From: Falciphora oryzae
Lineage: Eukaryota; Ascomycota; Sordariomycetes; Magnaporthales; Magnaporthaceae
Assembly (NCBI GenBank): GCA_000733355.1
Contig: JNVV01000001.1
Coordinates: 2,088,064 to 2,152,063 of the forward strand
Direction of reading: 5' to 3'
DNA length: 64,000 nucleotides
Every line of letters starts with the position of its first letter. Position 1 is the stretch's first letter. Made by a program: the position numbers and the translations under genes. Under the pieces are notes generated by a model, which saw only the letters and a list, made by a program, of their open reading frames with translations, made no database searches and was not told the origin of the DNA. This document shows, piece after piece, positions 54,378 to 64,000 of the stretch.

Positions 54378-55094
54378 CTAACTCTTGGGCAGGTAGGCCT
54401 CCCTCTCGACGACCTCGGGCGCGAACTTGACGAGGAACACGGTCCTACCGGGCCACATCTCGAGCTCCTCGGCGGTGCCGGCCGTGTGGGCCGTGACGCG
54501 GGCCGGGAAACCGGCGCCGTCGCAGACGCCCTCGATGACGCCGGCGCTGAAGGCGGCGCAGTTGAGCTGCGACATGTCCTTGGGGACGCTGACGTAGGCG
54601 TTGACGAGCGGCTCGTTGTCGACGATCATGTACTCGTCGGGCTTGTCGGCGTCGCTGCTGCGCTCGAGCCGGTCGGCCTGGCGCCCGAACAGGTGCGTCC
54701 ACACGTTGCGCTGGATCAGGTGCAGCAGTGCGATGATGTTGAGCGGGCGCGCCTGCGTCTTGGCCGGCTCGCGGTACAGGAGGAGGTCGAGGAGCTTGAC
54801 GCCGATCGGGTGGCCCTGCATGTTGAGTCTTGAGGGGAGGGGATCGTTAGAAAGATGGCTCCTCGACTTGCATGAGAGATGGGACGAGGGGGCGTACCGC
54901 TTCTCCAGGTCCTGGATGTTGGTAATGCGCCGTTGCGCATAGGTCACCATCTCGGCAAACAGGTACGCGAAGCTGGCCTGGCTCAGCTCGGCCGTCTTGC
55001 CGCGGTTCAGTGGCCTGTGGTAGATGGTCTTGCCGTTGGACGGGTATCGTAGCCCGGGCTCTTTGCCCGTGGGCTTCTCGGGGTTGTTCGCCAT
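54378..55094 (-). CDS. TRS31: TRAPP complex subunit TRS31 (TRAPPC5)
   Basis: Predicted 215 residues in two exons, 55094-54898 and 54828-54378. TRS31 is a core subunit of the TRAPP tethering complexes that act as exchange factor for the Rab Ypt1 at the ER-Golgi boundary. Family features are the N-terminal TIYHRPLNRGKTAELSQASF and the helix YLFAEMVTYAQRRI. Next come GHPIGVKLLDLLLYRE and the cysteine region QLNCAAFSAGVIEGVCDGAGF, followed by the C-terminal TVFLVKFAPEVVERE. The Bet3-type alpha/beta fold is complete. The 69-nt intron (GTACGC...AAG) is stop-free and a multiple of three. I assume it is removed because the read-through sequence interrupts the conserved LEKR-LNMQGHPIG junction. The start ATG is in a good context. 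Confidence 0.92.
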   Translation of the reverse strand: MANNPEKPTGKEPGLRYPSNGKTIYHRPLNRGKTAELSQASFAYLFAEMVTYAQRRITNIQDLEKRYAPSSHLSCKSRSHLSNDPLPSRLNMQGHPIGVKLLDLLLYREPAKTQARPLNIIALLHLIQRNVWTHLFGRQADRLERSSDADKPDEYMIVDNEPLVNAYVSVPKDMSQLNCAAFSAGVIEGVCDGAGFPARVTAHTAGTAEELEMWPGRTVFLVKFAPEVVEREAYLPKS

Positions 55095-55726
55095 GGCGTT
55101 CCGATTGCGATTCCAGTAAAGGGGGGAAACCAGACACTCTCTGGAGTGTCAGCGAGGGGGGCAGTTGCAGCGCGTGCAAGACCGGGCGGGCTCCTAAGGG
55201 ACGGGAGCGTCGTGAAGTCGATTGACTGGTGTCGTAGGAGTTTGCGTTGAGGATCCCTACGCTGTTTGTCGTTTGCACGATGGCGCCCGCCGATTTGATT
55301 CCAGTGCAGCGGCGCTGGGGCTGTAGGAGTGCGGGCCGTAGGCTGCAGGCGGGGCGCATGATTCTGAGAGGCATTGATGCCGCGCACTGATTGAGAGCCA
55401 TCGGCTCAGCTGCAACCAACAGACGACACTCGAACAACTCGAATAAACCGCAATTGCGGTCAATGACAATAATACCACATCGGATAGGGAGGCCTGATTT
55501 CTAAAGGGCCGTTATTCTATTCAGTTCCCTTCTATTGCAGAATTTGAAATGCAAAATATCTAGAACTAGTCTGTCTATCTATCAATGGCCCCGGCCTCGC
55601 ATTAGAATGAATTTGGGGCAGTCGTAGCGTATTAAGGGTATATGGTCTTGTGTTCTCGGCCTGGTTCCCGCTTGCACTTGGTGGTTCCTTGTGAGCCTCT
55701 CTCTCGCAGGGTATTGTCATCATTTC
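55095..55726. other. intergenic region between TRS31 and the PDR16-like gene
   Basis: 632 bp holding the TRS31 promoter and the 3' region of the PDR16-like gene, both on the minus strand. An open frame continues upstream of the TRS31 start in another phase but has no supporting features. Confidence 0.55.
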
Positions 55727-56914
55727 TTAGATCACCTTCAGCTCGCCGACCTTGAGATCCTCAACCTGGTCTTCACCGGCCTTCTTCTCGTCCACGAGGT
55801 CCCCTGCCGGCTTGGCAGCAGCACCGGCGGACGCGGCCGGGGCTGGCACCGGCGCATCGGCGACAGCGGCAGCAGCAGGGGCTTCGGCAACAGTGGAGCC
55901 GGCAGGCGCGACGCCCTGGGCGACATGCCCTGTGAGGTAGTCCTCGAGCTCGCCGATCTGCTGGCCGCCGGCGATCCACCTGCGCTCCCTCTCGGCACGG
56001 CGCTCCTCACACATCTTCTGCAGGGCGGGCCAGTACGTGGCGTGGTCATAGTCGAACTCCAGGGCCCCGTTGAACTCGGTCCACAGGTGCTCGGCGGGGA
56101 CATACTGGCGCATGTCCTCGTTGAACTTGAGCTTCTCACGGGTCAACGGGTCAATGAAGGGCGTGATGAGCTTGAAAAAGCCCCAAACAACCCAGGGCAC
56201 TGGTATCGTGGCTGGTTAGCACGTGCCGTCGACGTTTGTAAAGAATGCCGCCTCACCATTCACGATCAGGGCACGGCCCAGCCTCTCCGGGTAGTGGGTC
56301 TGGAGGATGTGGAGGACCTCACGACCCTGGCCGATGCCCGGAGCGGTGTTGGAGCGGCTCTTGCTCGTCTTGAAGTTGATGAGCAGGACCAGCTTCTCGC
56401 GCTGAGCGGGCATGAGATCGATGACGCGCTCGAGCATGAAGACGAGGTGCTCGACCTGGCGGTGAGACGGCTCCGTATTCTGGCGGCCCGGGTTGAGGTA
56501 GTGGCAGGCGCGGCCCTCGTTGTCGTAGCCGAGGATCACCTGCTTGCCTGTCTCCTGCTCGGGCGAGATGTGGTCAAAGGTGAGGCGCTCGACGCCGAAC
56601 TCGCGGCGCCAGGCGAGGGTGTCGCGGATCCGCTTCTCCGACTCCTTCTCGTGCCACTTGGTCGCCCGCAGGTACCGCAGCAGGCACTCCCGCGTCAGCC
56701 ACATGCGCTCGCTGTCGGTGAGCGGCCCGGCGTGCTCCTTGTCCTTCTGCGAGGGGACATCCTTCCACTCCTTGACCTGCTGCAGCAGCCAGTTGTACTT
56801 GGTCTCCTGCTCAGCTGTCAGGGGTGTGTGCTCTGGGACCGTGCATGTACTGAGAGGAGCAGCAATGGGCGTCTTGAGCAGCCCTGCTCCCTTGTCGGTG
56901 CTTGAAGAGGCCAT
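55727..56914 (-). CDS. PDR16: SEC14-family phosphatidylinositol transfer protein, PDR16-like
   Basis: Predicted 376 residues in two exons, 56914-56257 and 56199-55727. The 57-nt intron (GTGAGG, GCTAAC branch, CAG) joins ALIVN to VPWVVW. A CRAL-TRIO N domain (LLRYLRATKWHEKESEKRI, TLAWRREFGVE) precedes the CRAL-TRIO lipid-binding domain (QVILGYDNEGRACHYLNPGR, HLVFMLERVIDLMP, LHILQTHYPERLGRALIVN). FIDPLTREKLKF follows. The match in order and wording to yeast Pdr16 is close. That protein moves phosphatidylinositol to lipid-modifying enzymes and affects sterol balance and azole tolerance. After about residue 300 comes an Ala/Pro-rich low-complexity tail (AEAPAAAAVADAPVPAPAA) ending in a charged stretch. 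The start ATG at 56914 gives MASSSTDKG, with no competing upstream start. Confidence 0.9.
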
Positions 56915-57513
56915 TTCACAGTTGCTGGCGCCGATCTAAGCAAATGTAATGTAGTTTGCGGCAGGTTATTGGCGGTTGGAATTTCGTCGAAGAAGCTGAT
57001 CTCAATGGGTTTCGCAGTGAGGATTGAGCGGAGTTCGGGCTGATTCAGTTGGATTGAAATTTGATGCCAAGAACAGGCGCTGCTGGACGCGAGGCCCCCC
57101 AGCGCCCTTCAGGGGAAGCGACGAATGCAGACAGGGGCTGGCGATCACTGTCGGGCTCCGAGATGCCCGCACCAGACCTGAGATAAAATCAATATCAGTT
57201 TGTCCTGTTTATGATGGCGCAATTGCACTAACTGCGCCACAGAACACAACACCTAATCCTAGGCAAGCGATTGATTCCAGTCGCTTTTGGTCTGTTGGGT
57301 CGTCGATTCTCGGTGCCAATGGTGAAAGAATATTATTGAGGTCAATATCAAATGTGCCGACCGACCCCGGGCATTGCGCCTATGTCCGTTGATTTATTTG
57401 CTGCCGTGAGGAGGAACTCTCGCTCAATTCTTTTGGCAATACCCCCTTCCCAGTGTCGGGTTGTTTACCAAATCCCTCTAATATGAACCACCCATAGAAA
57501 CAGAACCAACGCC
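56915..57513. other. intergenic region downstream of the HET gene
   Basis: 599 bp between the 3' end of the HET gene and the start of the PDR16-like gene. A 122-codon plus-strand frame here lacks any supporting feature. No gene assigned. Confidence 0.5.
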
Positions 57514-60287
57514 TTACTCGATTTCAAACCGATCCCAAAACCCAAGGCATGGCTTCATCCCCTCCGTGGGAACGCACCTCTGGCAGCGTCCTGGGTCTTG
57601 GAGGCAGCACTTCTGCGCGTCAAAGACACAAATTCCGATGCGTTTCCATCGCAACCCGACCTGCCGGAGCACCATGCAATACTGTCCCATGTGTACGCCA
57701 TCATAGCCGCCGTGACCCAGCAGCAATAGGCGGGCCATCTCGTACTTGTGGCGGTTTTGACGCGACCCCCTCAGCCTGTCAATCACTGTTCCTTCCTCAA
57801 CCGAAATCTCCTCCTCACCTGTCATTTCTTCGCCAACCGCGGTTACCGTTATGTTAACAGCCGCTTCTTGCTCAACCCACTCCTGCAGGCTGTTCCTGGC
57901 GAGCCTGCCCTCGAAGTATTCGCGCAAGAAGTCGAATCGGCGTGTTGCCATGCGATCCAGAAACCGACGCTTTCTTGGCCAGCGCTCTCTCTGGCGTCTT
58001 GTCTCATGCTCTCTTTCGTGCGCTCGGCGCTTGTCTAGATATCCTTCGAGATCGTCGGCGAGCAGGGGCGTGGACTCGGTGATTGAACCACCTCGGGAGG
58101 TGCGGTTCACGAACCAGACCATGAAATGACCCCACATGATTTTCTCTAGCAGCGTCTGGATGGCCGCTTCCTGTTCATCTTGGGGCAAGGCACGAGCACT
58201 GTCAAGGCTCGCCATCAGCAATCTTTGGCTCAGCAGCACGCCCCTGGGATCCAGTGAGTGGTGGTTGGCATGTCCAAGGCCCGCCATCAGTTCTGTTTGG
58301 GTTACAAGTGCGTTTCCGAGGTGCCCCGTATGGCAAGATTGATAGGCATAGACGTTGGAGTCGTGAATAAAGCAATGCACAGAGTGTCCCTCAAGGACAA
58401 GCAGCCCTTCGTAGCCGCCGAAAAGCCTGTCGTCGCTTCGTTGCGCATGCAGGGATTTGACGACGGCCAGCTCGGTGAATAGCTCCCGCTGTGAGTCCTG
58501 GCTGCAGTTGTGCGGGTGCCAAAGGCGGTATTGTATAGGATTGGTAACCGCAGCCCAGGACCAAGAGGGTGCGGTGGGTTGGCACGGGATGGCATCCGTT
58601 TTTATACTGGGGAGTGTGACAGTAGACTGAGACCGGGAGTATACAGATGTCCGATCGCGTTTGATGGCCACCTTGGTCTTCGCCCGAAGGAACTTGGGTA
58701 TGCTGAAAATTCCTTTTCTGGCGTCAAGAGGAAGATAGCCTAGACCGGCGTGGGATCGATCTGGATATTGAAGGGAAGGCTTCAGAAGAACGGGTTTATT
58801 CGAAAGGAGACGACGAAGGACGTCGAATCTGGGCTCCTCAAACCAGAGGAGGCACCGGATCGCATCGGAACGGCATATTCCGAGGACGTTATCGTCTGAA
58901 AGGAGCTGGCCCATCCGCCGCATCACTCCATCGACGGCAAGAAGTTTGTCCGTGTGATATGTGAGGGATCGTTTGGTGTACTCTTGAAGGATCCGACGCC
59001 AGTGCCAAAGGAGTTCCGATCGCGGGGCACCGTGAGATGTGAGGCGGCCTGCGCTCGAATCGACAAGGGAGGGCAGCGGAGTGTCGAGCAAGAGCCGCTT
59101 TAACTTGCGGTCGTCAGAGTCTCTGAATTCGGGCGAATGGTCACCCTCGATGCCAAGAGGTCTCCGGTCAGAGGCCGAGTGGTGCAGACAGTCCCAGAAT
59201 AAGCCCTCACGAGTGATGCTTATGACGCGGCCGGAAAGAAGTTTCTCTTGAAAAGCCCAGGCTCGGCTATCGAGAACGCCTGAGGGCCGAGAAACAAAGT
59301 TGCGTGTCGCGGAGAGTGCCCGGTACAACTCTTCTTGGCGGGGCGACGGCATGCTGAGGTCCGGGTTGACTTGGCACGGAATACCAGACAACATGCGGCT
59401 GAGGGCTTGGGGGTCGGATATGAAAGACGTCTCCCGAATCCGAGTCAACTCGTCGAGGCCGGTGCCATCAACAAGGGCTATAGTGACGGCTGCATTGGTG
59501 TAGATTGCGTCCATCGTCTTTGCCTCGGCATGCCAGTCACCGCCCCGGCCCTGTTGAATGCACTGCCGACGAGCATGCAGCTGTTAGATGGTTCGGGATT
59601 CGAGGATAGCAGACCATTGGTGCGGCCTGTGTTATGAATATTTGCGAACCTTGATGGTATTGTGAACTAGGATGTACATACCAAGGCATCGATCCACATG
59701 TACCGGAAGCCAATGAGCTTTGCAACACGGCATGCGTCCTGCAGCCCGGGGGCGAGTGTTCCCAGTTGGAACCCCCGAGTATACTCGACTTCGTTGTCAG
59801 AGGTTAGAACGGCACACGCAAGTGTATCCTCTGGCCAGCGGTAGCTCAGGGCGCAGTAGCGGACCGTTCGTTCGCCGATGTCGCAAGTCCGCATGATCCT
59901 TAGATTCCCGAAGCCCAAGTTGTCGAGCAGGATGAGCCGACAAGGCAGTTGCGGTGGCGTTGAAGATGAGCGGGAGGCACTGCGACAGTGGTCATGGCCA
60001 GCATCGCAGCTGTCCAGCCAATGCTGAGCAATTCTGCACAGCTCGTGAGCTTTTCCTCCCTGGGAAAGCCATTGTCGTCGCAACGAGGAAAACGCAACGA
60101 ACTCGTCTGCCCGGCAGAAAGAAGTCGTAGGGACGGCCGAGTCAGCGAGACTTCATCATGGTCGGGGTTGTCACTCAACAGATGATCACAACCGACCTTT
60201 TTTGTTCTGGGGAAGAAGGTGTTGGAGGACGGCCTCCTCGTGCCCCCAGAGGCATGGCTCGTCCAAGAGACTGGTTGGCTCGGTCAT
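57514..60287 (-). CDS. heterokaryon-incompatibility (HET) domain protein
   Basis: Predicted 854 residues in three exons: 60287-60197, 60106-59682 and 59562-57514. The HET domain spans about residues 112-260. It contains YCALSYRWPED, then FQLGTLAPGLQDACRVAKLIGFRYMWIDAL joined across intron 2 (GTATGT/CAG) to CIQQGRGGDWHAEAKTMDAIYTNAAVTIAL. The C-terminal part resembles other long HET proteins (RSWAFQEKLLSGR-type block SRAWAFQEKLLSGRVI; end block YCMVLRQVGLRWKRIGICVF). HET proteins take part in non-self recognition and programmed cell death between strains. The first exon is my inference: ATG at 60287 gives MTEPTSLLDEPCLWGHEEAV, with a weak GTCGGT donor and a CAG acceptor that keep frame. Without it the domain frame has no upstream ATG. 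No partner gene (for example a NLR) is adjacent. Confidence 0.8.
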
Positions 60288-60987
60288 GTCGCGAGCTTAG
60301 GCGTGCTTGCAGTTGGCTCACGTCCATTGCTGTTTTGAGGGATACGTAGGTCCAGTCCAAGTAGAGCTATATGCATGCACGTTTCCGATGGCTGTGCTTT
60401 TATCTGTCTGAGGCCGCCGGGTCACAGGTCAGGCTACGCCTAGGAGCGATACCCGTTTGGTTCTAAGACGGCGCCGTGCTAGCGCTATCGCAGTCGGCTA
60501 TCTCTCAGCCCTCAGCAAAGTGAGTGCATACTTCCAACCAATCATATCTTTATTCCACCAACACCTCTGAGATGTGCTTGTAGTGTCGCTTTTCCCGGGT
60601 CTGTAAGCCTTTTTGAACAAGAAATCAATTCTCATCGACGTTTTGTGGCAAAGCCGCTATATGTATTTAGGGGTTAGAGGAATGTTATACGATGTTGGGC
60701 CGTGCATGGATGCTTTTTTTTGTAAACTCATCATGTCGGAGCCGCTGATGGAGACCATGGAAACCCACTCCGAACAGCGGAGGTACGCGCCTACCATTGG
60801 CGTTCCAGGCGGTAGTCGAGGGCCTCCAATTGCGTGTGTGCGACCATACTCGGAGGGAAATCGGCGGCGAAAAAAAAAAAAAAAAAAAAAAAAAACCCGA
60901 TCGCCATCCACACCTGATCGAGGCTCGACGGCCGCCCTGGCCGATTAGAAACCGCCAACGCCCGCCCCAGCACCACCACCCGCCGCC
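60288..60987. other. divergent intergenic region between the HET gene and PRO2
   Basis: 700 bp containing a 26-A tract just upstream of PRO2. No gene or RNA recognised. Confidence 0.5.
60870..60895. promoter_or_regulatory. poly(A) tract, probable nucleosome-excluding promoter element of PRO2
   Basis: Twenty-six consecutive A residues end 92 bp upstream of the PRO2 ATG. Long poly(dA:dT) tracts at this distance are typical constitutive promoter elements in fungi. The role here is inferred from position only. Confidence 0.35.
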
Positions 60988-62334
60988 ATGTCCCTGACCA
61001 ACGCAACCGCCGCCGAGGCCGCCCGCGAGGCCAAGGCGGCGTCGCACGTGCTGGCCACGCTCCCCGCCGAGGCCCGCAACGACGCCCTGACGGCCATGCA
61101 CGACGCCCTGGCCGCGGCGCGCGACGACATCCTGGCCGCCAACGCCCGCGACATGGCCCAGGCCCGCCTCGCCGCCGCCGACGGCAGCCTGAGCCCCAGC
61201 CTGGTCTCGCGCCTCGACCTGGCCCGCCCCGGCAAGTGGGAGGACATGCTCAAGGGCGTGCTCGACGTGCGCGCCCTCGACGACCCTGTCGGTCGCGTCT
61301 CCCTGCGCACCCGCCTCGACGACGGCCTCGAGCTCGAGCGCGTCTCGTGCCCCATCGGCCTGCTGCTCGTCATCTTCGAGGCCCGCCCCGAGGTCATCGC
61401 AAACATCGCCGCCCTGGCCGTCAAGTCGGGCAACGCCGTCATCCTCAAGGGCGGCCGCGAGTCCACCGAGTCCTTCGTCGCCATCGCGGGCGTCATCTCG
61501 GCCGCCCTGGCCAGCTCCCGCGTCCCCAACGCCGCCGTCCAGCTCGTCACCACCCGCGACGCCGTCTCGGACCTGCTGGCCCTCGACCGCCTCGTCGACC
61601 TCGTCATCCCCCGCGGCGGCAACGAGCTCGTCCGCCACGTCAAGGCCAACACCCGCATCCCCGTCCTCGGCCACGCCGACGGCCTCTGCTCCGTCTACCT
61701 CGCCCCGGACGCCGACCCGGCCCTGGCCGCCGACGTCGTCGCCGACAGCAAGACCAACTACCCCGCCGCCTGCAACAGCGCCGAGACCCTGCTCGTCGCC
61801 CGCGACGCCCTCCCCACCGTCTTCCCCGCCGTCGCCGCCGCCCTGGCCGCCCGCGGCGTCACCCTGCGCTGCGACCCGGAGTCCAAGGCCGCCCTGCCCG
61901 CCGACCCCGCCGCCCCCGCCCCCGCCGCCGTCGACGCCACCGACGCCGACTTCGACACCGAGTTCCTCTCGCTCGACTTGGCCGTGCGCGTCGTCGCCGG
62001 CCTGGACGACGCCATCGTCCACATCAACGAGCACGGCAGCCACCACACAGACGCCATCGTGACCGCCTCGCCCGCCGACGCCGAGCGCTTCATGGCCGCC
62101 GTCGACTCGGCCGGCGTCTACTGGAACGCCTCGACCCGCTTCGCCGACGGCATGCGCTACGGCTTCGGCACCGAGGTCGGCATCAGCACCAACAAGATCC
62201 ACTCGCGCGGCCCCGTCGGGCTCGAGGGCCTCATGATATACAAGTACAAGATCCGCGGCACCGGCCAGGTCGCCGCGTCGTATGGTGAGGGCGAGGGCAG
62301 GAGGCGCTTCAAGCACGAGGCCCTTCCTCTGTAG
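60988..62334 (+). CDS. PRO2: gamma-glutamyl phosphate reductase (proline biosynthesis)
   Basis: Intronless gene for 448 residues, the normal length of Pro2/ProA. It reduces gamma-glutamyl phosphate to glutamate-5-semialdehyde with NADPH, the second step of proline synthesis from glutamate, in the cytosol. The aldehyde-dehydrogenase-like fold shows the signature CPIGLLLVIFEARPEV near residue 122, GNAVILKGGRES near 150 and LVIPRGGNEL near 210. The catalytic cysteine is Cys262 in NYPAACNSAET. C-terminal NASTRFADGMRYGFGTEVGIS and HSRGPVGLEGLMIYKYKIRG complete the family pattern. An Ala/Pro-rich insertion (PADPAAPAPAAVDATDADF) around 305-325 is a lineage-specific loop. Codon use is extremely C/G-biased at third positions, more than its neighbours, suggesting high expression. 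The bias also produces long antisense open frames that are not genes. Confidence 0.96.
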   Translation: MSLTNATAAEAAREAKAASHVLATLPAEARNDALTAMHDALAAARDDILAANARDMAQARLAAADGSLSPSLVSRLDLARPGKWEDMLKGVLDVRALDDPVGRVSLRTRLDDGLELERVSCPIGLLLVIFEARPEVIANIAALAVKSGNAVILKGGRESTESFVAIAGVISAALASSRVPNAAVQLVTTRDAVSDLLALDRLVDLVIPRGGNELVRHVKANTRIPVLGHADGLCSVYLAPDADPALAADVVADSKTNYPAACNSAETLLVARDALPTVFPAVAAALAARGVTLRCDPESKAALPADPAAPAPAAVDATDADFDTEFLSLDLAVRVVAGLDDAIVHINEHGSHHTDAIVTASPADAERFMAAVDSAGVYWNASTRFADGMRYGFGTEVGISTNKIHSRGPVGLEGLMIYKYKIRGTGQVAASYGEGEGRRRFKHEALPL

Positions 62335-62887
62335 AGAACGGAAAGAGTATGAGTCCATGATCTTTGAGACCTGTAGTTGGAAATATCCGTCAGCTGCAGC
62401 GGAATGACATTATTGGCGTTACGGTCGAGACGAGGGGGGGCTAAAAAAGTTATTGGTCCATAATCTAGGTAGAGAAAAAGGGGCTCTGTTTGCTACTTAT
62501 AACATCACGATCCTGGGGGATACGGACAACTATTTACGCAATAATACACTGGAAAAGAAACCCGCTAGAGGAAGGAGAAAAAAAAAGCGTAAAGTACAAT
62601 CGCTCCGACTATATGGATGTCAAGAGATGGTCTGCACAAGGTATCAACCAAATCAGACGCCAAGTTCCGCCCATGCCAGGAAGGCATCCACGACTGTTGC
62701 CTTATACTAGCTTATTTCATAACAAGTCTATTCATAATAAACGTGATTGCTAAGACCAAAAGTGACACCCACAGCATGAACCAGCGCAGATTATCCGCCT
62801 TGGCTCACAACAAGAAAAGAAGGAATGGAAAGGAGGGCTCTTATTCAACCAACAGCCGGCAAGACTGCTGTGATACAGTAATTATCC
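62335..62887. other. convergent 3' intergenic region
   Basis: 553 bp between the PRO2 and HUL5-like stop codons. AT-rich, consistent with 3' UTRs. No gene seen. Confidence 0.6.
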
Positions 62888-64000
62888 TCAGCTCAGGTCG
62901 AACCCCGCGTTGGAAGAGACGGCATATCTCAGCTTGTTCTTGAGAATCTCCAGTGTCGGGTAACGAGGGAGCTTGAGGAGGTTGATACAAGTGGCTGCGC
63001 TGGGCAGCCTTTCTGGGTCGCCACCGCCGTCGCGGATGCTGAACAGCGGCCTCAGCTGGGAGAAGCCGAGGAGCGGAGCGCGCGGAGTTGAAGTGACGTA
63101 CTTGAGTACATCGCGGCGCTCCGAGTCCTGGAACTCGTGCATGGCCTGCCAGAAGAGGTCGATGGTGGGGTGGTCCTTCCCGTCGTCGCCAACCTCGTAC
63201 ACGCCGCTGTAGATAGTGTTTTTCCGCAGGTCCTCGAGGTCGATCTCGGACGAGTCGCCGCCGACCAGCCGCTGCAGCTCGCTCTGGTTGAACATTGATA
63301 GCCACGCCGGGTCAATGATGCTGCCCAGCCCGCGCAAGAACGCCCGCGTCTGCTGGTGCGGCTGCGCCACGAGCCGATGCCGCGCCACGTACGATATGTA
63401 CAGCGGTCGGTTTTCGTTGGTCACTGCCACGTCCTTGCCGTTGGGCACCAGGTTCCGCGTTATCGTCATCGTCTCTTCGCCGAGCGGCGAGACCTGGTCG
63501 TTGATGGTGAAGTCCAGCTCGAGCTCCGACACATCAGACTGCATGTTCTTGAGGCGCAAGAGGCCCTGGTATAGCTCCTCGTCCATCTCGCGCACGTCGT
63601 TGATGCTGGCACGGTACCCCAGGTCCGTCACGGCCGATACCCATTTGAGCAGGAAGAAGCCGGCGAAGGCAATGTCGATGAGGATCCCCTCGTACATGCA
63701 CTTGCCGACAATGCGGCCCAGGAACTCATACTGCTCGAGTAGTGTCTGCACCTGTAGGCTCCACTCGTCGCTGCCCTCTAGGAATCCCATCTTCTTCAGC
63801 GACTCCTGGAGTTGATCAAGCGAGGATGGGTTCGGGTACATGGCGTTCGACTTGTTGGCAACAAATAGGTTATGTTGGCTGCTGGTGAAAGCCTCCATCG
63901 TGATGCTCGTCAGGAATTCTTTGGTGACTCCGCCCCCATCGATGCCTGCCTCGATTGTATCAAACTGGTCGACAAAGGTGATCTGGATCGGTTCCTTGAG
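62888..64000 (-). CDS. HUL5: HECT-type E3 ubiquitin ligase, HUL5/UBE3C-like (C-terminal part, runs off window)
   Basis: The frame is open from the right edge to the stop at 62888, giving the last 370 residues of a larger protein. It is almost an entire HECT domain. The N-lobe start is IQITFVDQFDTIEAGIDGGGVTKEFL, followed by YEFLGRIVGKCMYEGILIDIAFAGFFLLKW. The DLEDLRKNTIYSGVYE linker comes next, and the C-lobe carries the catalytic Cys (codon 62988-62990) in SAATCINLLKLPRY. The protein ends AGFDLS, the family-typical end. The wording matches the Hul5/UBE3C branch, whose members extend ubiquitin chains on proteasome-bound or misfolded substrates. No intron is seen in this part. The N-terminal region and true start lie beyond the window. 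Confidence 0.92.
   Translation of the reverse strand, partial: LKEPIQITFVDQFDTIEAGIDGGGVTKEFLTSITMEAFTSSQHNLFVANKSNAMYPNPSSLDQLQESLKKMGFLEGSDEWSLQVQTLLEQYEFLGRIVGKCMYEGILIDIAFAGFFLLKWVSAVTDLGYRASINDVREMDEELYQGLLRLKNMQSDVSELELDFTINDQVSPLGEETMTITRNLVPNGKDVAVTNENRPLYISYVARHRLVAQPHQQTRAFLRGLGSIIDPAWLSMFNQSELQRLVGGDSSEIDLEDLRKNTIYSGVYEVGDDGKDHPTIDLFWQAMHEFQDSERRDVLKYVTSTPRAPLLGFSQLRPLFSIRDGGGDPERLPSAATCINLLKLPRYPTLEILKNKLRYAVSSNAGFDLS

Noticed and set aside
60685..62358. 557-codon minus-strand open frame across PRO2
   Set aside because: Its translation is a low-complexity Gly/Val/Asp/Ala string, the expected antisense of a gene with almost pure C/G third positions. The plus strand encodes a complete PRO2.

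Overview
The window is nuclear DNA of a filamentous ascomycete, most likely a Sordariomycete. The evidence is GC-rich coding sequence, short GT-AG introns (about 57-120 nt) with CTAAC-type branch sites, a HET-domain gene, a CTF1/FarA-type Zn2Cys6 regulator, a WSC-domain peroxidase and a FAR11/PRO22 STRIPAK subunit. The base style and wide, homopolymer-rich intergenic spaces would fit the Magnaporthales, but that is inference only. Fifteen protein-coding genes are supported. One of them (HUL5-like) runs off the right edge. There is also one intron-containing tRNA gene, present twice because of what looks like an assembly duplication, and a small LTR-type mobile element.

Layout. 1-9016: no gene I can support. 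9017-16000: a divergent pair, an RBR ubiquitin ligase (-) and a six-exon FAR11/PRO22-like STRIPAK gene (+), sharing a promoter with two opposed CCAAT boxes. 16421-23023: a MARVEL-type membrane protein (-) and a secreted class II-like peroxidase carrying three WSC domains (+). 23024-29192: 6.2 kb without a supportable gene, leading into a FarA/CTF1-type regulator (29193-32918). 35732-38473: GAS2/GAR-domain cytoskeletal protein. 39604-47718: a housekeeping block of AIF-like oxidoreductase (-), POL3 (-), a small uncharacterised gene (+) and GET4 (-). 48229-51508: solo LTR, tRNA-Gly, a 21-base N gap, and a tandem miniature LTR element, with 1,225 bp repeated exactly on both sides of the gap. 51214-64000: secreted histidine phosphatase (-), a small gene whose first exon appears to be only the ATG (+), TRS31 (-), a PDR16-like lipid transfer protein (-), a HET-domain gene (-), PRO2 (+) and the HECT end of a HUL5-like ligase (-).

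Functionally most genes are unlinked housekeeping units: DNA replication, vesicle tethering, tail-anchored protein targeting, proline synthesis and ubiquitin ligation. The accessory or environment-facing genes are the WSC-peroxidase, the secreted phosphatase, the fatty-acid regulator and the HET gene. The most unusual item is the 548-bp LTR element at 49736-50283. It has 115-bp LTRs, no coding capacity, a purine tract, and an 11-base complementarity between its LTR and the sequence just after the LTR, which suggests Tf1-style self-priming in a terminal-repeat retrotransposon in miniature.
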